Shown here: positions 17,337 to 26,380 of the stretch, piece by piece
Position numbering within the stretch: position 1 is the first letter of the stretch
Layout: each line of letters starts with the position of its first letter
Assembly: GCF_020034665.1 (NCBI RefSeq)
Contig: NZ_JAIQDI010000001.1
Coordinates: forward strand, 3,534,001 to 3,598,000
Source of the DNA: Niabella beijingensis
GTDB lineage: Bacteria; Bacteroidota; Bacteroidia; Chitinophagales; Chitinophagaceae
Direction: 5' to 3'
Length of the DNA: 64,000 nt
Translations under genes and position numbers: made by a program
Notes under the pieces: generated by a model
What the model saw: the letters and a program-made list of their open reading frames with translations, nothing else
What the model was told of the DNA's origin: nothing
The model's database searches: none

Positions 17337-18995
17337 ATGAAAAAATTAATATATAGCATAGCTGTTATAACGGCAGTAATACAGTTTTATTCCTGCCAGA
17401 AACTGGATATAGCACCCATCAGCAAATTTACAGAGGCCAATTACTGGACCGATATTGATAAGGCAAAACTGATGTTGAATATGGGCTATAACCAGATGTA
17501 CAGTGCCGGTATCATGTGGCGGGATGAATTCCTGAGTGATAACATGGTACATACTTACGGAACAAGCGATCAGAATTCGATCCGCAGGGGAGAAGCTACG
17601 GCCTCGCTGAATCTGTTCGCGAATGAATGGAAGGACGCTTACGGCGGCATAAAGACCTGCCTGGTTTTTCTGGCAAATGTAGACCGGGTACCGGGCATGC
17701 CGGAGGCGACAAAAAACAGGATGATCGATGAGATCCGTTTTATAAGAGCCTATCTCTATTTCCGTCTTGTCAATTACTACGGCGATGTGCCTTTCTTTAC
17801 AACGGAGATCTCACTGGATGATGCATACAAAATAAAACGCACTCCAAAAAATGAGATCCTCGCCTTTATTCATTCCGAGCTGGATGATATCATGAACAGG
17901 GGAAATCTTCCCAGGGCGGAAAACCTGGTTGCGGAAGAGAAGGGCCGCATTACAATTGGCGCCGCCTGCGCGTTCCAGGCAAGGGCCTATTTATATGAAG
18001 GCAATTATCAGAAAGTAAAGGAGTATGCCGGTTACCTTATCAACGATCCGTCAAAATACGGCGCCTACCAGTTGTTTCAGTATCCGGCCAAAAAAGAAGA
18101 AAGCTATTTTATGCTTTTTACTCCTGAGAATGAATACAACAATGAAGTGATCCTGGATATCACCTATGTGCCCAACCTGAAATACTGGACCAATATGAGC
18201 CAGATGGCCCCGATATCTAAAAACGCAGAAATATCGGCGGATAATCCCACCCAGGAACTGGTGGATTGCTACCTCACAATGAACGGCCTTCCGGTAAAAG
18301 GAACGGGTAAGGACCCCGCCTACAATGAAAACGATCCATATGTGAACCGGGATCCCCGCTTATCGGCTACGGTCGTATATGATAATTACAAATGGCAGAA
18401 TAAAAATGGTTCCGTGGATGTGATCCGGACGGCGGCGGGCACCAATACCAGTGATTCCTACAAAGGCCCGGTAGAACGGCAGACCAAGACCGGATACTAT
18501 GTGCATAAGTATTACGACTGGACGATGACCCCCAATAACCAGTCGGGGTTGAACATTATCATGTTCCGTTTTGCGGATGTATTACTGATGTATGCCGAAG
18601 CCTGTAATGAGCTGGGAAAAATAACACAGCAGGAATGGGATACCACCATCCGGCCGATCCGCGAAAGGGCGGGATTTAAAGTGGCTGCTGCACTGGATTA
18701 CCCGGCTGCCAAATCACAGGGAGAGATCCGGGATGTGATCCGGAATGAGCGGCGCGTGGAGCTGGCACTGGAAGGGCTGCGCTGGTACGATGTCAAACGC
18801 TGGAAAATCGGGCAGGAAGTCCTTAACGGAACCATGCATGGCTTCAGATTTTCCGGGGCAGGTGGTGATACCGACGGAGGCTATGTGCGGGTGAATCAAT
18901 ATAAGTTTAACGACAACCGGGATTACCTGTGGTCGGTTCCGCTGACCCAGATGGATCTGAACCAGAACCTGAAGCCGAATAACCCGGGATATTAA
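17337..18995 (+). CDS. SusD/RagB family glycan-binding lipoprotein
   Basis: This 552-residue surface lipoprotein has its lipobox cysteine at Cys20 (FYSCQK). It shows the SusD pattern: an N-terminal TPR-like region with FLANVDRVPGM...IRFIRAYLYFRLVNYYGDVP and a C-terminal IRNERRVELALEGLRWYDVKRWK motif. SusD proteins sit on the SusC barrel and capture oligosaccharide. The gene directly follows its SusC partner and is followed by a SusE-like lipoprotein and a GH76 enzyme, which suggests mannan-type ligands. Confidence 0.95.
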   Translation: MKKLIYSIAVITAVIQFYSCQKLDIAPISKFTEANYWTDIDKAKLMLNMGYNQMYSAGIMWRDEFLSDNMVHTYGTSDQNSIRRGEATASLNLFANEWKDAYGGIKTCLVFLANVDRVPGMPEATKNRMIDEIRFIRAYLYFRLVNYYGDVPFFTTEISLDDAYKIKRTPKNEILAFIHSELDDIMNRGNLPRAENLVAEEKGRITIGAACAFQARAYLYEGNYQKVKEYAGYLINDPSKYGAYQLFQYPAKKEESYFMLFTPENEYNNEVILDITYVPNLKYWTNMSQMAPISKNAEISADNPTQELVDCYLTMNGLPVKGTGKDPAYNENDPYVNRDPRLSATVVYDNYKWQNKNGSVDVIRTAAGTNTSDSYKGPVERQTKTGYYVHKYYDWTMTPNNQSGLNIIMFRFADVLLMYAEACNELGKITQQEWDTTIRPIRERAGFKVAAALDYPAAKSQGEIRDVIRNERRVELALEGLRWYDVKRWKIGQEVLNGTMHGFRFSGAGGDTDGGYVRVNQYKFNDNRDYLWSVPLTQMDLNQNLKPNNPGY

Positions 18996-19041
18996 ATGCG
19001 GTCTTTAAAATAAGCAAATGATAAAATTCAAATAGAATAAT

Positions 19042-20175
19042 ATGAAAACGATAATCGCCAAAATTTTTATTGCATGTTCCCTTTTTGTTTTTATTACGGG
19101 ATGCAAGAAAAGTGATATGGAATATAAGGACCCGAAAGTGAGCGCGGTGGATGAATTGTATGCTCCGCTGGAAAATCAGCAGGTTACCTTAAGCACGCAA
19201 TCAGATGCCCGTTTATTGTTCCAGTGGGCGCCCAGTCATGCACAGGACGGGCAGCTGGTTTCTTATGAAGTAGTCTTTTATAAAGAGTCGGACAAGGAAA
19301 ACCCGGTTTACAGGATCACCTCCGATAATACCGGCAAAGAACTGTACGCCAATATCTCCCATCTTGATATCAACCGGGCCTGCGCTGCTGCGGGCATTCC
19401 TACGGGAGAAACAGGAACCGTTTACTGGTCGGTTACTTCCTGGCGCGGACTGAGCTCCGCTGTTTGCAGCCAGAAAAAAAAGCTTACAGTAAAACGGCTG
19501 GAGGGATTTGAAGTGATCCCGGATAATGTATACCTCACTGGAGCGGCTTCTGAAACGGGAGATGATATCGCCAATGCAATGAAGCTGCAAAAAACAGGTG
19601 AAGGTAAATTTGAAATATACACACAACTCAAATCCCAGGGCGGATATAAATTTGTGGACCGCACTTCGGGTACTCCTGAAGAATATTATATTAATACTTC
19701 CGGAAAACTGGCTGATGCCGATAACAATGAAACCTCCGGCGTTAGTGAAACCGCCGTTTACAGGATCACGATCGACTTTACCAATAAGGGTACCACATCA
19801 ACAAAAATAACAACGATGGGCGTGTTCTTCTGTCCTGAAAATAAGGTCATCCTTAACCTGGATTACCAGGGACTGGGTGTTTGGTCCGGAACAGGCGTGA
19901 TCAATTTCAGGCAGGAAAGCTGGGGTAAGGATGAACGGTATAAATTCCAGATGGAAACGTCCGCTGGTACAAAACAACTGGGAACGGTGAACGCCACGGA
20001 CAGCCGCCCGGCCGCAGATGCGCCAGCTTCTTACTACTATGTCAGATTGCTGGATCAGAATTCACAATGGGATGATAAATGGAAATTTGCCACACAGGTG
20101 GATGGTGCCAACACCACGGTTACCGTAACGATGAAAGGTGGAGCACCCTATACCCATACGGTAAAAGTGAATTAA
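19042..20175 (+). CDS. SusE/SusF-like surface lipoprotein
   Basis: This 377-residue lipoprotein has its acylated Cys at residue 21 (FITGCKK). An N-terminal fibronectin/SusE-like region (about 30-150: LYAPLENQQVTLSTQSDARLLFQW) is followed by a beta-sandwich region of about 200 residues with NVYLTGAASETGDD and GGYKFVDRTSG, typical of SusE/SusF carbohydrate-binding modules. It probably adds glycan-binding capacity at the cell surface. Its place between SusD and the glycosidase is the usual one for such accessory binders. Confidence 0.8.
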   Translation: MKTIIAKIFIACSLFVFITGCKKSDMEYKDPKVSAVDELYAPLENQQVTLSTQSDARLLFQWAPSHAQDGQLVSYEVVFYKESDKENPVYRITSDNTGKELYANISHLDINRACAAAGIPTGETGTVYWSVTSWRGLSSAVCSQKKKLTVKRLEGFEVIPDNVYLTGAASETGDDIANAMKLQKTGEGKFEIYTQLKSQGGYKFVDRTSGTPEEYYINTSGKLADADNNETSGVSETAVYRITIDFTNKGTTSTKITTMGVFFCPENKVILNLDYQGLGVWSGTGVINFRQESWGKDERYKFQMETSAGTKQLGTVNATDSRPAADAPASYYYVRLLDQNSQWDDKWKFATQVDGANTTVTVTMKGGAPYTHTVKVN

Positions 20176-20300
20176 AGAACGAAGCGACAAAGGCGCTTGG
20201 CCTGAAATGTTGTTATGGAAGGCCCGCGACCCTGTCGGGGCCGGCTATAACAACCGCGGGGCATTCGCCCGGCAATTAAAAACATTAAAAAAACAAACAG

Positions 20301-21497
20301 ATGAAGAAGATCGCTATAATTTATAGCCTTATTATAGTAATGTTTGCATCCTGTCAGAAATATGATGATGTATACCTGGGAAGCGACACGGCCCGTGACA
20401 GCTTCTACCAGGTAAACTGGATTGCAGCCGCAGACAGCAGTACCAATTCATTTGTAGGCAGGTACTGGAATACCACCCAGCATGTATTCAATAATACGTA
20501 TACCGGCGATATCCAATGGAACGACTACTGGCCGGAAGCGCACGGCCTGGATGTGCTCGTGGATGCGTATTTAAGAACGAAGGACAACCGGTTTAAACAG
20601 GCGATTTATGATTTTTATGAAGGGGTCCGGAAAAAGAACTGGTACAGCGACAACTGGGAGAATGAATTTTATGACGATATGGGATGGCATGGACTGGCGC
20701 ACATGCGTGCACTGGAAGCTACCGGTGATCAGCGCTATGCTCAATCATCAAAGGACCTGTGGCGATGGATCACAGAAGGATGGACCGACTATGACGGTGG
20801 CGGCATCAAATGGCGTAAACAATCCGATGAGCTGAAAGAAGGGAAAGGTATCCCGGCAAACGGCCCGGCTGCGATCATTGCGGCAAGACGGTACAAACTG
20901 TATCCGGAGGAGATGAATGGCGGACTGAATAACCTGGAATGGGCAAAGCGGATCTACAACTGGATGAAATACAATCGCACCATATTATCTTCCGGCCGGA
21001 TCTTCGAGAATATCAAGAATACCAACAATGATTACTCTTATGATGTGGGTACCTATCTGGGTGCGGCCCTGGAGCTGTATGGTATTACAAAGGATAAAAC
21101 CTATTTTGATGATGCGGTCAGGATCACCAACTACCATATCACGCATAATATTGATAAGTCTTACGGCGTAATGAAAGATTACGGCGAACAGTCCGGCAAT
21201 GGCGGCGGCAATGATGTGAACCTCTTCAAGGGTATCTTTGTACGGTATTTTACGATCCTGATCCAGCATCCGGACCTCCCGGAAGCAGACCGGACGCGCT
21301 ATCTGGCATTTCTGAAAAACAATGCATCCTATCTCTGGATCAAAGGAACACAGAAAGCACCCGATATAAAGATGAGTTATACCTGGTGGAAGATTCCTCC
21401 TGATACGGAGGCCTGGGGTGATCTGCGGGCTGCAATAAGCGGTGCCACTACAATAGAAGCAATGGCTTTGCTGCAAAGCAAAGGGCTTATAAAATAA
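20301..21497 (+). CDS. Glycoside hydrolase family 76 (alpha-1,6-mannanase) lipoprotein
   Basis: This 398-residue lipoprotein (lipobox Cys18, MFASCQK) has the (alpha/alpha)6 fold signature of GH76. The paired catalytic aspartates are Asp125-Asp126 in EFYDDMGWHGLA. GH76 enzymes are endo-acting alpha-1,6-mannanases that cut the backbone of yeast or bacterial mannan. The lipoprotein signal suggests it acts at the cell surface or in the periplasm. Being the only enzyme of this locus, it indicates that the SusCD pair imports alpha-manno-oligosaccharides. A 126-nt gap separates it from the SusE-like gene. Confidence 0.92.
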   Translation: MKKIAIIYSLIIVMFASCQKYDDVYLGSDTARDSFYQVNWIAAADSSTNSFVGRYWNTTQHVFNNTYTGDIQWNDYWPEAHGLDVLVDAYLRTKDNRFKQAIYDFYEGVRKKNWYSDNWENEFYDDMGWHGLAHMRALEATGDQRYAQSSKDLWRWITEGWTDYDGGGIKWRKQSDELKEGKGIPANGPAAIIAARRYKLYPEEMNGGLNNLEWAKRIYNWMKYNRTILSSGRIFENIKNTNNDYSYDVGTYLGAALELYGITKDKTYFDDAVRITNYHITHNIDKSYGVMKDYGEQSGNGGGNDVNLFKGIFVRYFTILIQHPDLPEADRTRYLAFLKNNASYLWIKGTQKAPDIKMSYTWWKIPPDTEAWGDLRAAISGATTIEAMALLQSKGLIK

Positions 21498-21999
21498 GGG
21501 AAAAGAACCGGCATGACATTGACAGGTGCTGTATTTGATACGTGATAACGGATAAATAACCTGTTATGTCAAGCCGGGCCTGTTCCTGCATCGGGGATTG
21601 CCGGCAACAGATAATGGGGCATTTGTGTATGTTGACGAGGTGCAGAAATATCCTGAAGCCGGCATTTTCTGACATACTTTTTCAGTAAGGACAAATAGAT
21701 AAGGCGCAGCGCGCCGGTAATGTTTGTAATCCGGAGTGACAAATGAGATCGCCAGCCGCAGCGCGGCGGTAATTTCATATACCGGTGGTATAAACTTCAT
21801 GTGTCACCAGTGTGCTGCTCCTTCATTGCCTGCTACTTCAAAGATCAGCGCTGCATTGCGGCGTCATAATAGTAAAAATACTATGCCATGCCGGGCCTGT
21901 TCCTGCATCTGAAGCGGGCTGCGGACGATGCTGCAGCTGTGTATGTTGATGAGATGCTGAAACAAGTTCAGCGGAACAGGGATCAATTTTGGTTTTTAC
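21498..21999. repeat. Intergenic region with two copies of a degenerate repeat
   Basis: No credible gene was seen in this 502-bp gap between two convergent genes. It holds two imperfect direct copies of an element of about 90 bp. Each copy starts with an identical 20-mer (21573-21592 and 21890-21909) and carries TGTGTATGTTGA about 30 nt later (21624-21635 and 21939-21950). A second pair of similar words, GCGCAGCGCGCCGGTAAT and GCCGCAGCGCGGCGGTAAT, lies between them (near 21702-21720 and 21753-21772). It could be a decayed mobile or REP-like element. No terminal inverted repeats or transposase pieces were recognised. Confidence 0.5.
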
Positions 22000-22854
22000 T
22001 CAGACCATCTGGTTCTGCAGTTCGGGAACGGCCGTAGCGTGAGCATTTTCCGGCGCGGCCGTTGCCTGTTTTTTTCTGCCATAAGTGAGGTACAGGGCTC
22101 CGGCGGTAAATAATAAAGCGCCCACAATATTTCCGAGTGTAACAGGGATCTGGTTGTACAGCCACCAGTCGTTAACCGTTACAGGGGCACCCAGCAATAT
22201 GCCTTCGGGTATTAAGAACATGTTTACAACAGCGTGCTCAAAGCCCTGGGCAAAGAACATGAATACCGGGATCCAGGCGGCCAGTATCTTGCCGATCGTG
22301 GAGGAGGAAGTAAGTGCCAGCACCACACCCATGCTTACCATCCAGTTGCATAAAATACCTTTGGTAAAAGCCGTGGCAATACCCGCACCTCCGAGCTGAG
22401 CATAGCCGGTCGTCTTTGCTTCCGCAATTTTGATGATAGCGGGTATCAGGGGTGAGGCATGGGTTTGCCCGAAGCCTGTAACCGAAGCCCAGAAAAGGAA
22501 GGCATACAGCAGCGAGCCGAATAAATTGGCGCCATAAACAACGGCCAGGTTACGCAGGAGCACGGGCATTGGCAGGTTCTTATGAAAATAAGCCGCCGGC
22601 AGCAGGGCAAAGCTCCCCGTAACCAGCTCCAGCCCCATCAGTACCACCACCACAAAACAGATGGGAAATAACAGTGCGCCCACAATGGGAATACCGGTCT
22701 GAACGCTGCCGGTAACGGCAAGAGTGGTGCCAATGCCCAGCAGCATGCCGGATAAAGCGCCTCTTATAAAAAGATCAGTGGTGCCCAGCCGGCCTTTATC
22801 AGTACCGGCCTGGATCATTAAGGCAATTACTTCTGCGGGTTTTTTATAATCCAT
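22000..22854 (-). CDS. nirC: Formate/nitrite transporter (FNT) family channel
   Basis: This 284-residue inner-membrane protein has six spans and the FNT pattern: FIRGALSGMLLGIGTTLAV, the LVTGSFALLPAAY stretch and NWMVSMGVVLAL, where the family conserves an Asn and central pore residues. FNT proteins pass formate, nitrite or hydrosulfide. It is the last gene of a minus-strand cluster with nirB and nirD, so nitrite is the likely substrate. The tail from about residue 260 is polar and variable (KKQATAAPENAHATAV). The symbol is assigned from context. Confidence 0.88.
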   Translation of the reverse strand: MDYKKPAEVIALMIQAGTDKGRLGTTDLFIRGALSGMLLGIGTTLAVTGSVQTGIPIVGALLFPICFVVVVLMGLELVTGSFALLPAAYFHKNLPMPVLLRNLAVVYGANLFGSLLYAFLFWASVTGFGQTHASPLIPAIIKIAEAKTTGYAQLGGAGIATAFTKGILCNWMVSMGVVLALTSSSTIGKILAAWIPVFMFFAQGFEHAVVNMFLIPEGILLGAPVTVNDWWLYNQIPVTLGNIVGALLFTAGALYLTYGRKKQATAAPENAHATAVPELQNQMV

Positions 22855-22885
22855 AATTGGGGGTTTAGTTTGATGATAATACGGT

Positions 22886-23296
22886 TTAAAATTTGTAACC
22901 CAGGCCTACTCCCACATGCCATTTTCCGTCTGCGGCAGCGGTCTTGGCGTTGTAGTACAACGGCAACTGGAGGGCCAGGTGTTTGTAAGAGGCAGTAAGA
23001 CCACAGCCAAGCGATGGAGTGACCGTGTTGTTTTTAGGGGCGTTGCCCGTAACCTTATCTTCCTTGATGCGCAGTGAGGGCAGCATGCCGAGACTGATAC
23101 AAAAAGGCTTGTGCGTCCATTTAACGGCAGGCCCTCCAAAGTTGATAAAGGCACCGTCGTCCACGTAACCCGCTACCACCATGCCGTCCCACAGGGAGGC
23201 ACTGGTTTTGGAGAGGGATACGGTTTGTGCGGTAGTGACTTTTGTCAGCAGCAGGATCGCTGCCAGTGTCAGTAGTTTGTATTTATTGTGGTTCAT
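22886..23296 (-). CDS. Small exported beta-rich protein of the nitrite cluster
   Basis: This 136-residue protein has a signal peptide (about 1-23, ending KVTTAQ). It is followed by alternating polar and hydrophobic strands with GVGLGYKF at the C-terminus, as in small outer-membrane beta-barrels. The ATG at 23296 overlaps the 3' end of nirD by 14 nt, so it is coupled to the nitrite reductase genes, and the FNT channel gene follows. I recognise no named family; a role in nitrate or nitrite entry across the outer membrane would be inference only. An upstream in-frame start at 23407 runs through nirD and was rejected. Confidence 0.7.
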   Translation of the reverse strand: MNHNKYKLLTLAAILLLTKVTTAQTVSLSKTSASLWDGMVVAGYVDDGAFINFGGPAVKWTHKPFCISLGMLPSLRIKEDKVTGNAPKNNTVTPSLGCGLTASYKHLALQLPLYYNAKTAAADGKWHVGVGLGYKF

Positions 23297-23669
23297 ATGC
23301 TGAATGTGCTGAAGGGTTGGGAGTGAAGATGGATGCGACATTAATAAAGATATTGCCCTCCTGTACTTTAACAGGGTAGGTTTTAATGGCGCTGCAGGTT
23401 TCATCATTAAGACAATCCCCGGTGGCCAGTGAGAAGGTTTTTTTGTGGAAGGGGCAGGCCACCTTGGGTTCGCCCTGCTGTGAACCGAGCATGCCCCGGC
23501 TTAGTGCCATTTGTTTTTTGTGCGGACAAAGATTTTGAGTGGCATACCATTCATCCCGGTGGGTGAAATAGTAAAGAGCGATCTGCTCTGTTCCGTACTG
23601 CACGCACACACCTCCATTGTGCGGCATGTCTGCTGCCTTACAGGCATAGATCCAGTTGCTTTTTTCCAT
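23283..23669 (-). CDS. nirD: Nitrite reductase small subunit, Rieske type
   Basis: This 128-residue cytoplasmic protein is the small subunit of assimilatory NADH-nitrite reductase. Unlike E. coli NirD, which from memory lacks the cluster ligands, it keeps a complete Rieske [2Fe-2S] set: Cys48-Pro-His50 and Cys72-Pro-Phe-His75. It lies 25 nt downstream of nirB. I chose the ATG at 23669 (MEKSNWIYAC); the longer frame extends into nirB. The C-terminal tail beyond about residue 115 (TPNPSAHSAYEPQ) is likely disordered. Confidence 0.92.
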   Translation of the reverse strand: MEKSNWIYACKAADMPHNGGVCVQYGTEQIALYYFTHRDEWYATQNLCPHKKQMALSRGMLGSQQGEPKVACPFHKKTFSLATGDCLNDETCSAIKTYPVKVQEGNIFINVASIFTPNPSAHSAYEPQ

Positions 23670-23694
23670 ACTGTGTATTTTGTTTGAAAAGAGA

Positions 23695-26184
23695 TTACCA
23701 GGCGGCGGCTTTCTTTTGCCCCCGCATTGTTTCAAATGCTACGGTAGGGTCCTTGGTCTCGGGCGCATTGATAAAATGCGTAAACCGTTTCCGCAGCTCC
23801 GGTGTTTCCACCGCTTTTTTCCATTCACACTCGTAGTGATCTGCAAGTGTTTGCATTTGTGCCTCCAGTTCGGCGGCGATACCCAGACTGTCATGCACGA
23901 CTACATTTCTCAGGTAGTCGATGCCTCCTTCCATTTTATTCAGCCAGGTGGCGGTACGGGTAAGGGGATCGGCTGTTTTGATGTAGAACATCAGGAACCG
24001 GTCGATATACCGGATGCAGGTTTCGGAATCGATATCGGCGGCCAGCAGCAGGGCATGCTGGGGCTTGGAGCCGCCGTTACCGCATACATACAGGTTCCAG
24101 CCTTTTTCGGTGGCAATAATGCCAAAGTCTTTGGATTGTGCTTCGGCACATTCCCGGATACAGCCGGAAACCGCTGATTTGATCTTATGCGGCGCCCTTA
24201 AACCTTTATACCGGTTTTCCACACGTACGGCAAAGCTTACACTGTCGTGCAATCCAAAACGGCACCAGGTGGAACCGACACAACTTTTAACGGTGCGCAG
24301 GGCCTTTCCATATGCATGACCGCTTTCAAACCCTGCGGCGATAAGTGCTTCCCAGATCAGGGGCAGGTCATTGAGGTGCGCCCCGAAAAGATCGATCCGC
24401 TGTCCGCCCGTGATCTTGGTATACAGGTTGTATTTTTTTGCAACCTCGCCAATGACGATGAGTTTCTCCGGTGTGATCTCTCCACCGGGGATCCGCGGCA
24501 CTACCGAATACGTACCTCCCTTTTGAATGTTGGCCAGGAACCGGTCATTCGTGTCCTGTGAGGTAGCGCTTTCTTTTTTTATGATCAGGTCGTTCCAGAG
24601 ACTGGCCAGTATGGAGCTGACGGCGGGCCGGCATACTTCACAGCCATCGCCCGTGCCCAGGGTGTCCAGTACTTCATCAAAAGAATGCAGGTCCTTTATT
24701 TTTGCAAGGTCGTAGAGCTCCTGACGGGAATAGGCAAAATGTTCGCAGATCACATTGCGTACCGCTTTACCCTGTTTTTTTAATGTGGCTGTGATGATGT
24801 CTTTTACCATCGGTGTGCATCCGCCGCAGCCGGATCCGGCACCCGTGCATTTCTTTACAGCATCGAATGATTCGCAGCTGTTCTGCACAACTGCGTCTTC
24901 GATGGTTTGCTTCTTTACGCCCTCGCAACTGCAGATCAGCGCCTCGGCGGGGAGCTCAAAATCAGCTGCACCAGGGGTGGATCCGCCTCCTGTTACAATA
25001 AGATCGACAGGGGAAGCCGGCACTGCCAGTCTGTTCGAGCAGATCTGTTGTAATTTATTATAGGTTTCCGCATCGCCAACCAGGATCCCTCCCAGCAGCT
25101 CGCTGCCGTCATTGGAAACATTGATGCGCTTATAAATGCCCTTATGATCGTCGTGGTAAATAATGGAACGGGCTTCATCACCACCGATAAACGGATCACC
25201 AAAGCTGGCCACATCAATGCCGATCAGCTTCAGCTTGGTGCTCATGTCAAATCCTTTAAAGTCTCTGGCGCCGCCGGTGAGCTGCTCCGCCACCACCTCA
25301 GCCATTTCATACCCCGGGGCCACCAGCCCGTAAACAGCGCCTTCGTGTACTGCGCACTCGCCAATGGCAAAGATGAAGGGGTCGCTGGTTTGCATCTGGT
25401 CATTAACAGCAATACCACCCCGGTGGCCCAGTGCCAGGCCACATTTGCGGGCCAGCTCGTCGCGGGGTTTGATACCCGCAGAGATTACCAGCATATCGGT
25501 GCTGAGGATACTGCCGTCGGTAAACATCAGCCCGGTGATGGTTTCATTCCCAAGGATCACGGCGGTATTTTTTTGCGTATGCGTGGTGATGCCTAATTCC
25601 CTGAGTTTCCCGGTAAGGACGTGGGAACCGCCCTCATCGATCTGCCGGGGCATCAGGCGGGGAGCGAATTCGATCACATGCGTATCCGTAATGCCCAGAT
25701 CCAGCATAGCCTTGGCTGCTTCAAGGCCCAGCAGCCCGCCGCCGATAACCACGGCAGACCTGGCCACCGTTGCATGCCGCCATATCAGGTTCAGGTCCTC
25801 AATGGTACGGTAAACAAAAACACCATGCTTATCCACGCCGGAGATCGGCGGTACAAAAGCTGCAGACCCCGTTGCAAATACCAGGTGGTCGTAGGAGAAC
25901 TGTTTTCCATCAAAGGAAGTAACTGTTTTCCCGTCGCGGTCAACCTGGATGACTGGATCCCCGAGATGCAGGTCGATGTTATTTTCGGTGTACCAGCTCA
26001 TGGGCTTCATACACAGATCCTGCACGGTCTTGCCGGCAAAATATTCACTCAGATGTACACGATCGTAGGCTGGCAGGGTTTCTTCCCCGAAAACGGTCAG
26101 TTCGAGATCTTCCGGCGCACGGGCGATCAGTTTCTCGCAGAATTTTTGGCCTACCATGCCATTGCCAATGACAATAATTTTCAT
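23695..26184 (-). CDS. nirB: NAD(P)H-nitrite reductase large subunit
   Basis: NirB (829 residues) reduces nitrite to ammonium in the cytoplasm with six electrons. Visible domains are an FAD-binding region (GNGMVGQKFCEKL at the N-terminus), an NAD-binding region (VIGGGLLGLEAAKAM, around 150), two BFD-type [2Fe-2S] regions (CSCEG...CGGC near 420-460 and GCEVCRP near 510) and the siroheme/4Fe-4S sulfite-nitrite reductase domain. The four cluster cysteines are Cys635, Cys641, Cys675 and Cys679 (CVGSTWC, CIREC). The gene is divergent from cobA, which makes the siroheme precursor. It leads the nirB-nirD-small protein-FNT operon. Confidence 0.97.
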   Translation of the reverse strand: MKIIVIGNGMVGQKFCEKLIARAPEDLELTVFGEETLPAYDRVHLSEYFAGKTVQDLCMKPMSWYTENNIDLHLGDPVIQVDRDGKTVTSFDGKQFSYDHLVFATGSAAFVPPISGVDKHGVFVYRTIEDLNLIWRHATVARSAVVIGGGLLGLEAAKAMLDLGITDTHVIEFAPRLMPRQIDEGGSHVLTGKLRELGITTHTQKNTAVILGNETITGLMFTDGSILSTDMLVISAGIKPRDELARKCGLALGHRGGIAVNDQMQTSDPFIFAIGECAVHEGAVYGLVAPGYEMAEVVAEQLTGGARDFKGFDMSTKLKLIGIDVASFGDPFIGGDEARSIIYHDDHKGIYKRINVSNDGSELLGGILVGDAETYNKLQQICSNRLAVPASPVDLIVTGGGSTPGAADFELPAEALICSCEGVKKQTIEDAVVQNSCESFDAVKKCTGAGSGCGGCTPMVKDIITATLKKQGKAVRNVICEHFAYSRQELYDLAKIKDLHSFDEVLDTLGTGDGCEVCRPAVSSILASLWNDLIIKKESATSQDTNDRFLANIQKGGTYSVVPRIPGGEITPEKLIVIGEVAKKYNLYTKITGGQRIDLFGAHLNDLPLIWEALIAAGFESGHAYGKALRTVKSCVGSTWCRFGLHDSVSFAVRVENRYKGLRAPHKIKSAVSGCIRECAEAQSKDFGIIATEKGWNLYVCGNGGSKPQHALLLAADIDSETCIRYIDRFLMFYIKTADPLTRTATWLNKMEGGIDYLRNVVVHDSLGIAAELEAQMQTLADHYECEWKKAVETPELRKRFTHFINAPETKDPTVAFETMRGQKKAAAW

Positions 26185-26220
26185 GTTGCTTTATTTTATG
26201 AAATAAGAACGGCAGGCAAT

Positions 26221-26380
26221 TATTATAAATTATAAAAAATAAAATATAAATTATTTAATGTTTTTTATAATTATATTTCATTTCAAATATAGTAAAATGT
26301 ATTTTAAACAACAAAAAACAATAAAAAATATTATATTTACTTAAAAAAATATTATATAAATATATTTATAATATATTATT
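26221..26380. promoter_or_regulatory. Extremely AT-rich divergent promoter region between nirB and cobA
   Basis: Only 9 of 160 bases are G or C, against genes of about 50% GC on both sides, and the last 40 bases before the cobA ATG contain none. Runs of ATATTATAT and TATAAATT type allow many weak dyads. The region must hold the start sites for both nirB (minus) and cobA (plus). No standard FNR-type site (TTGAT-N4-ATCAA) was found. Confidence 0.6.

Noticed and set aside
21564..21800. Minus-strand open frames of 62-78 codons in the 21.5-22 kb gap
   Set aside because: They run through the repeated element and have no ribosome-binding site or family-like sequence.
23656..26235. Several plus-strand open frames of 100-200 codons
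   Set aside because: They are antisense shadows of nirB. The nirB frame carries all the cofactor motifs.
26221..26380. FNR or NtcA site in the AT-rich region
   Set aside because: No TTGAT-N4-ATCAA or GTA-N8-TAC arrangement was found; with this composition weak dyads are expected by chance.
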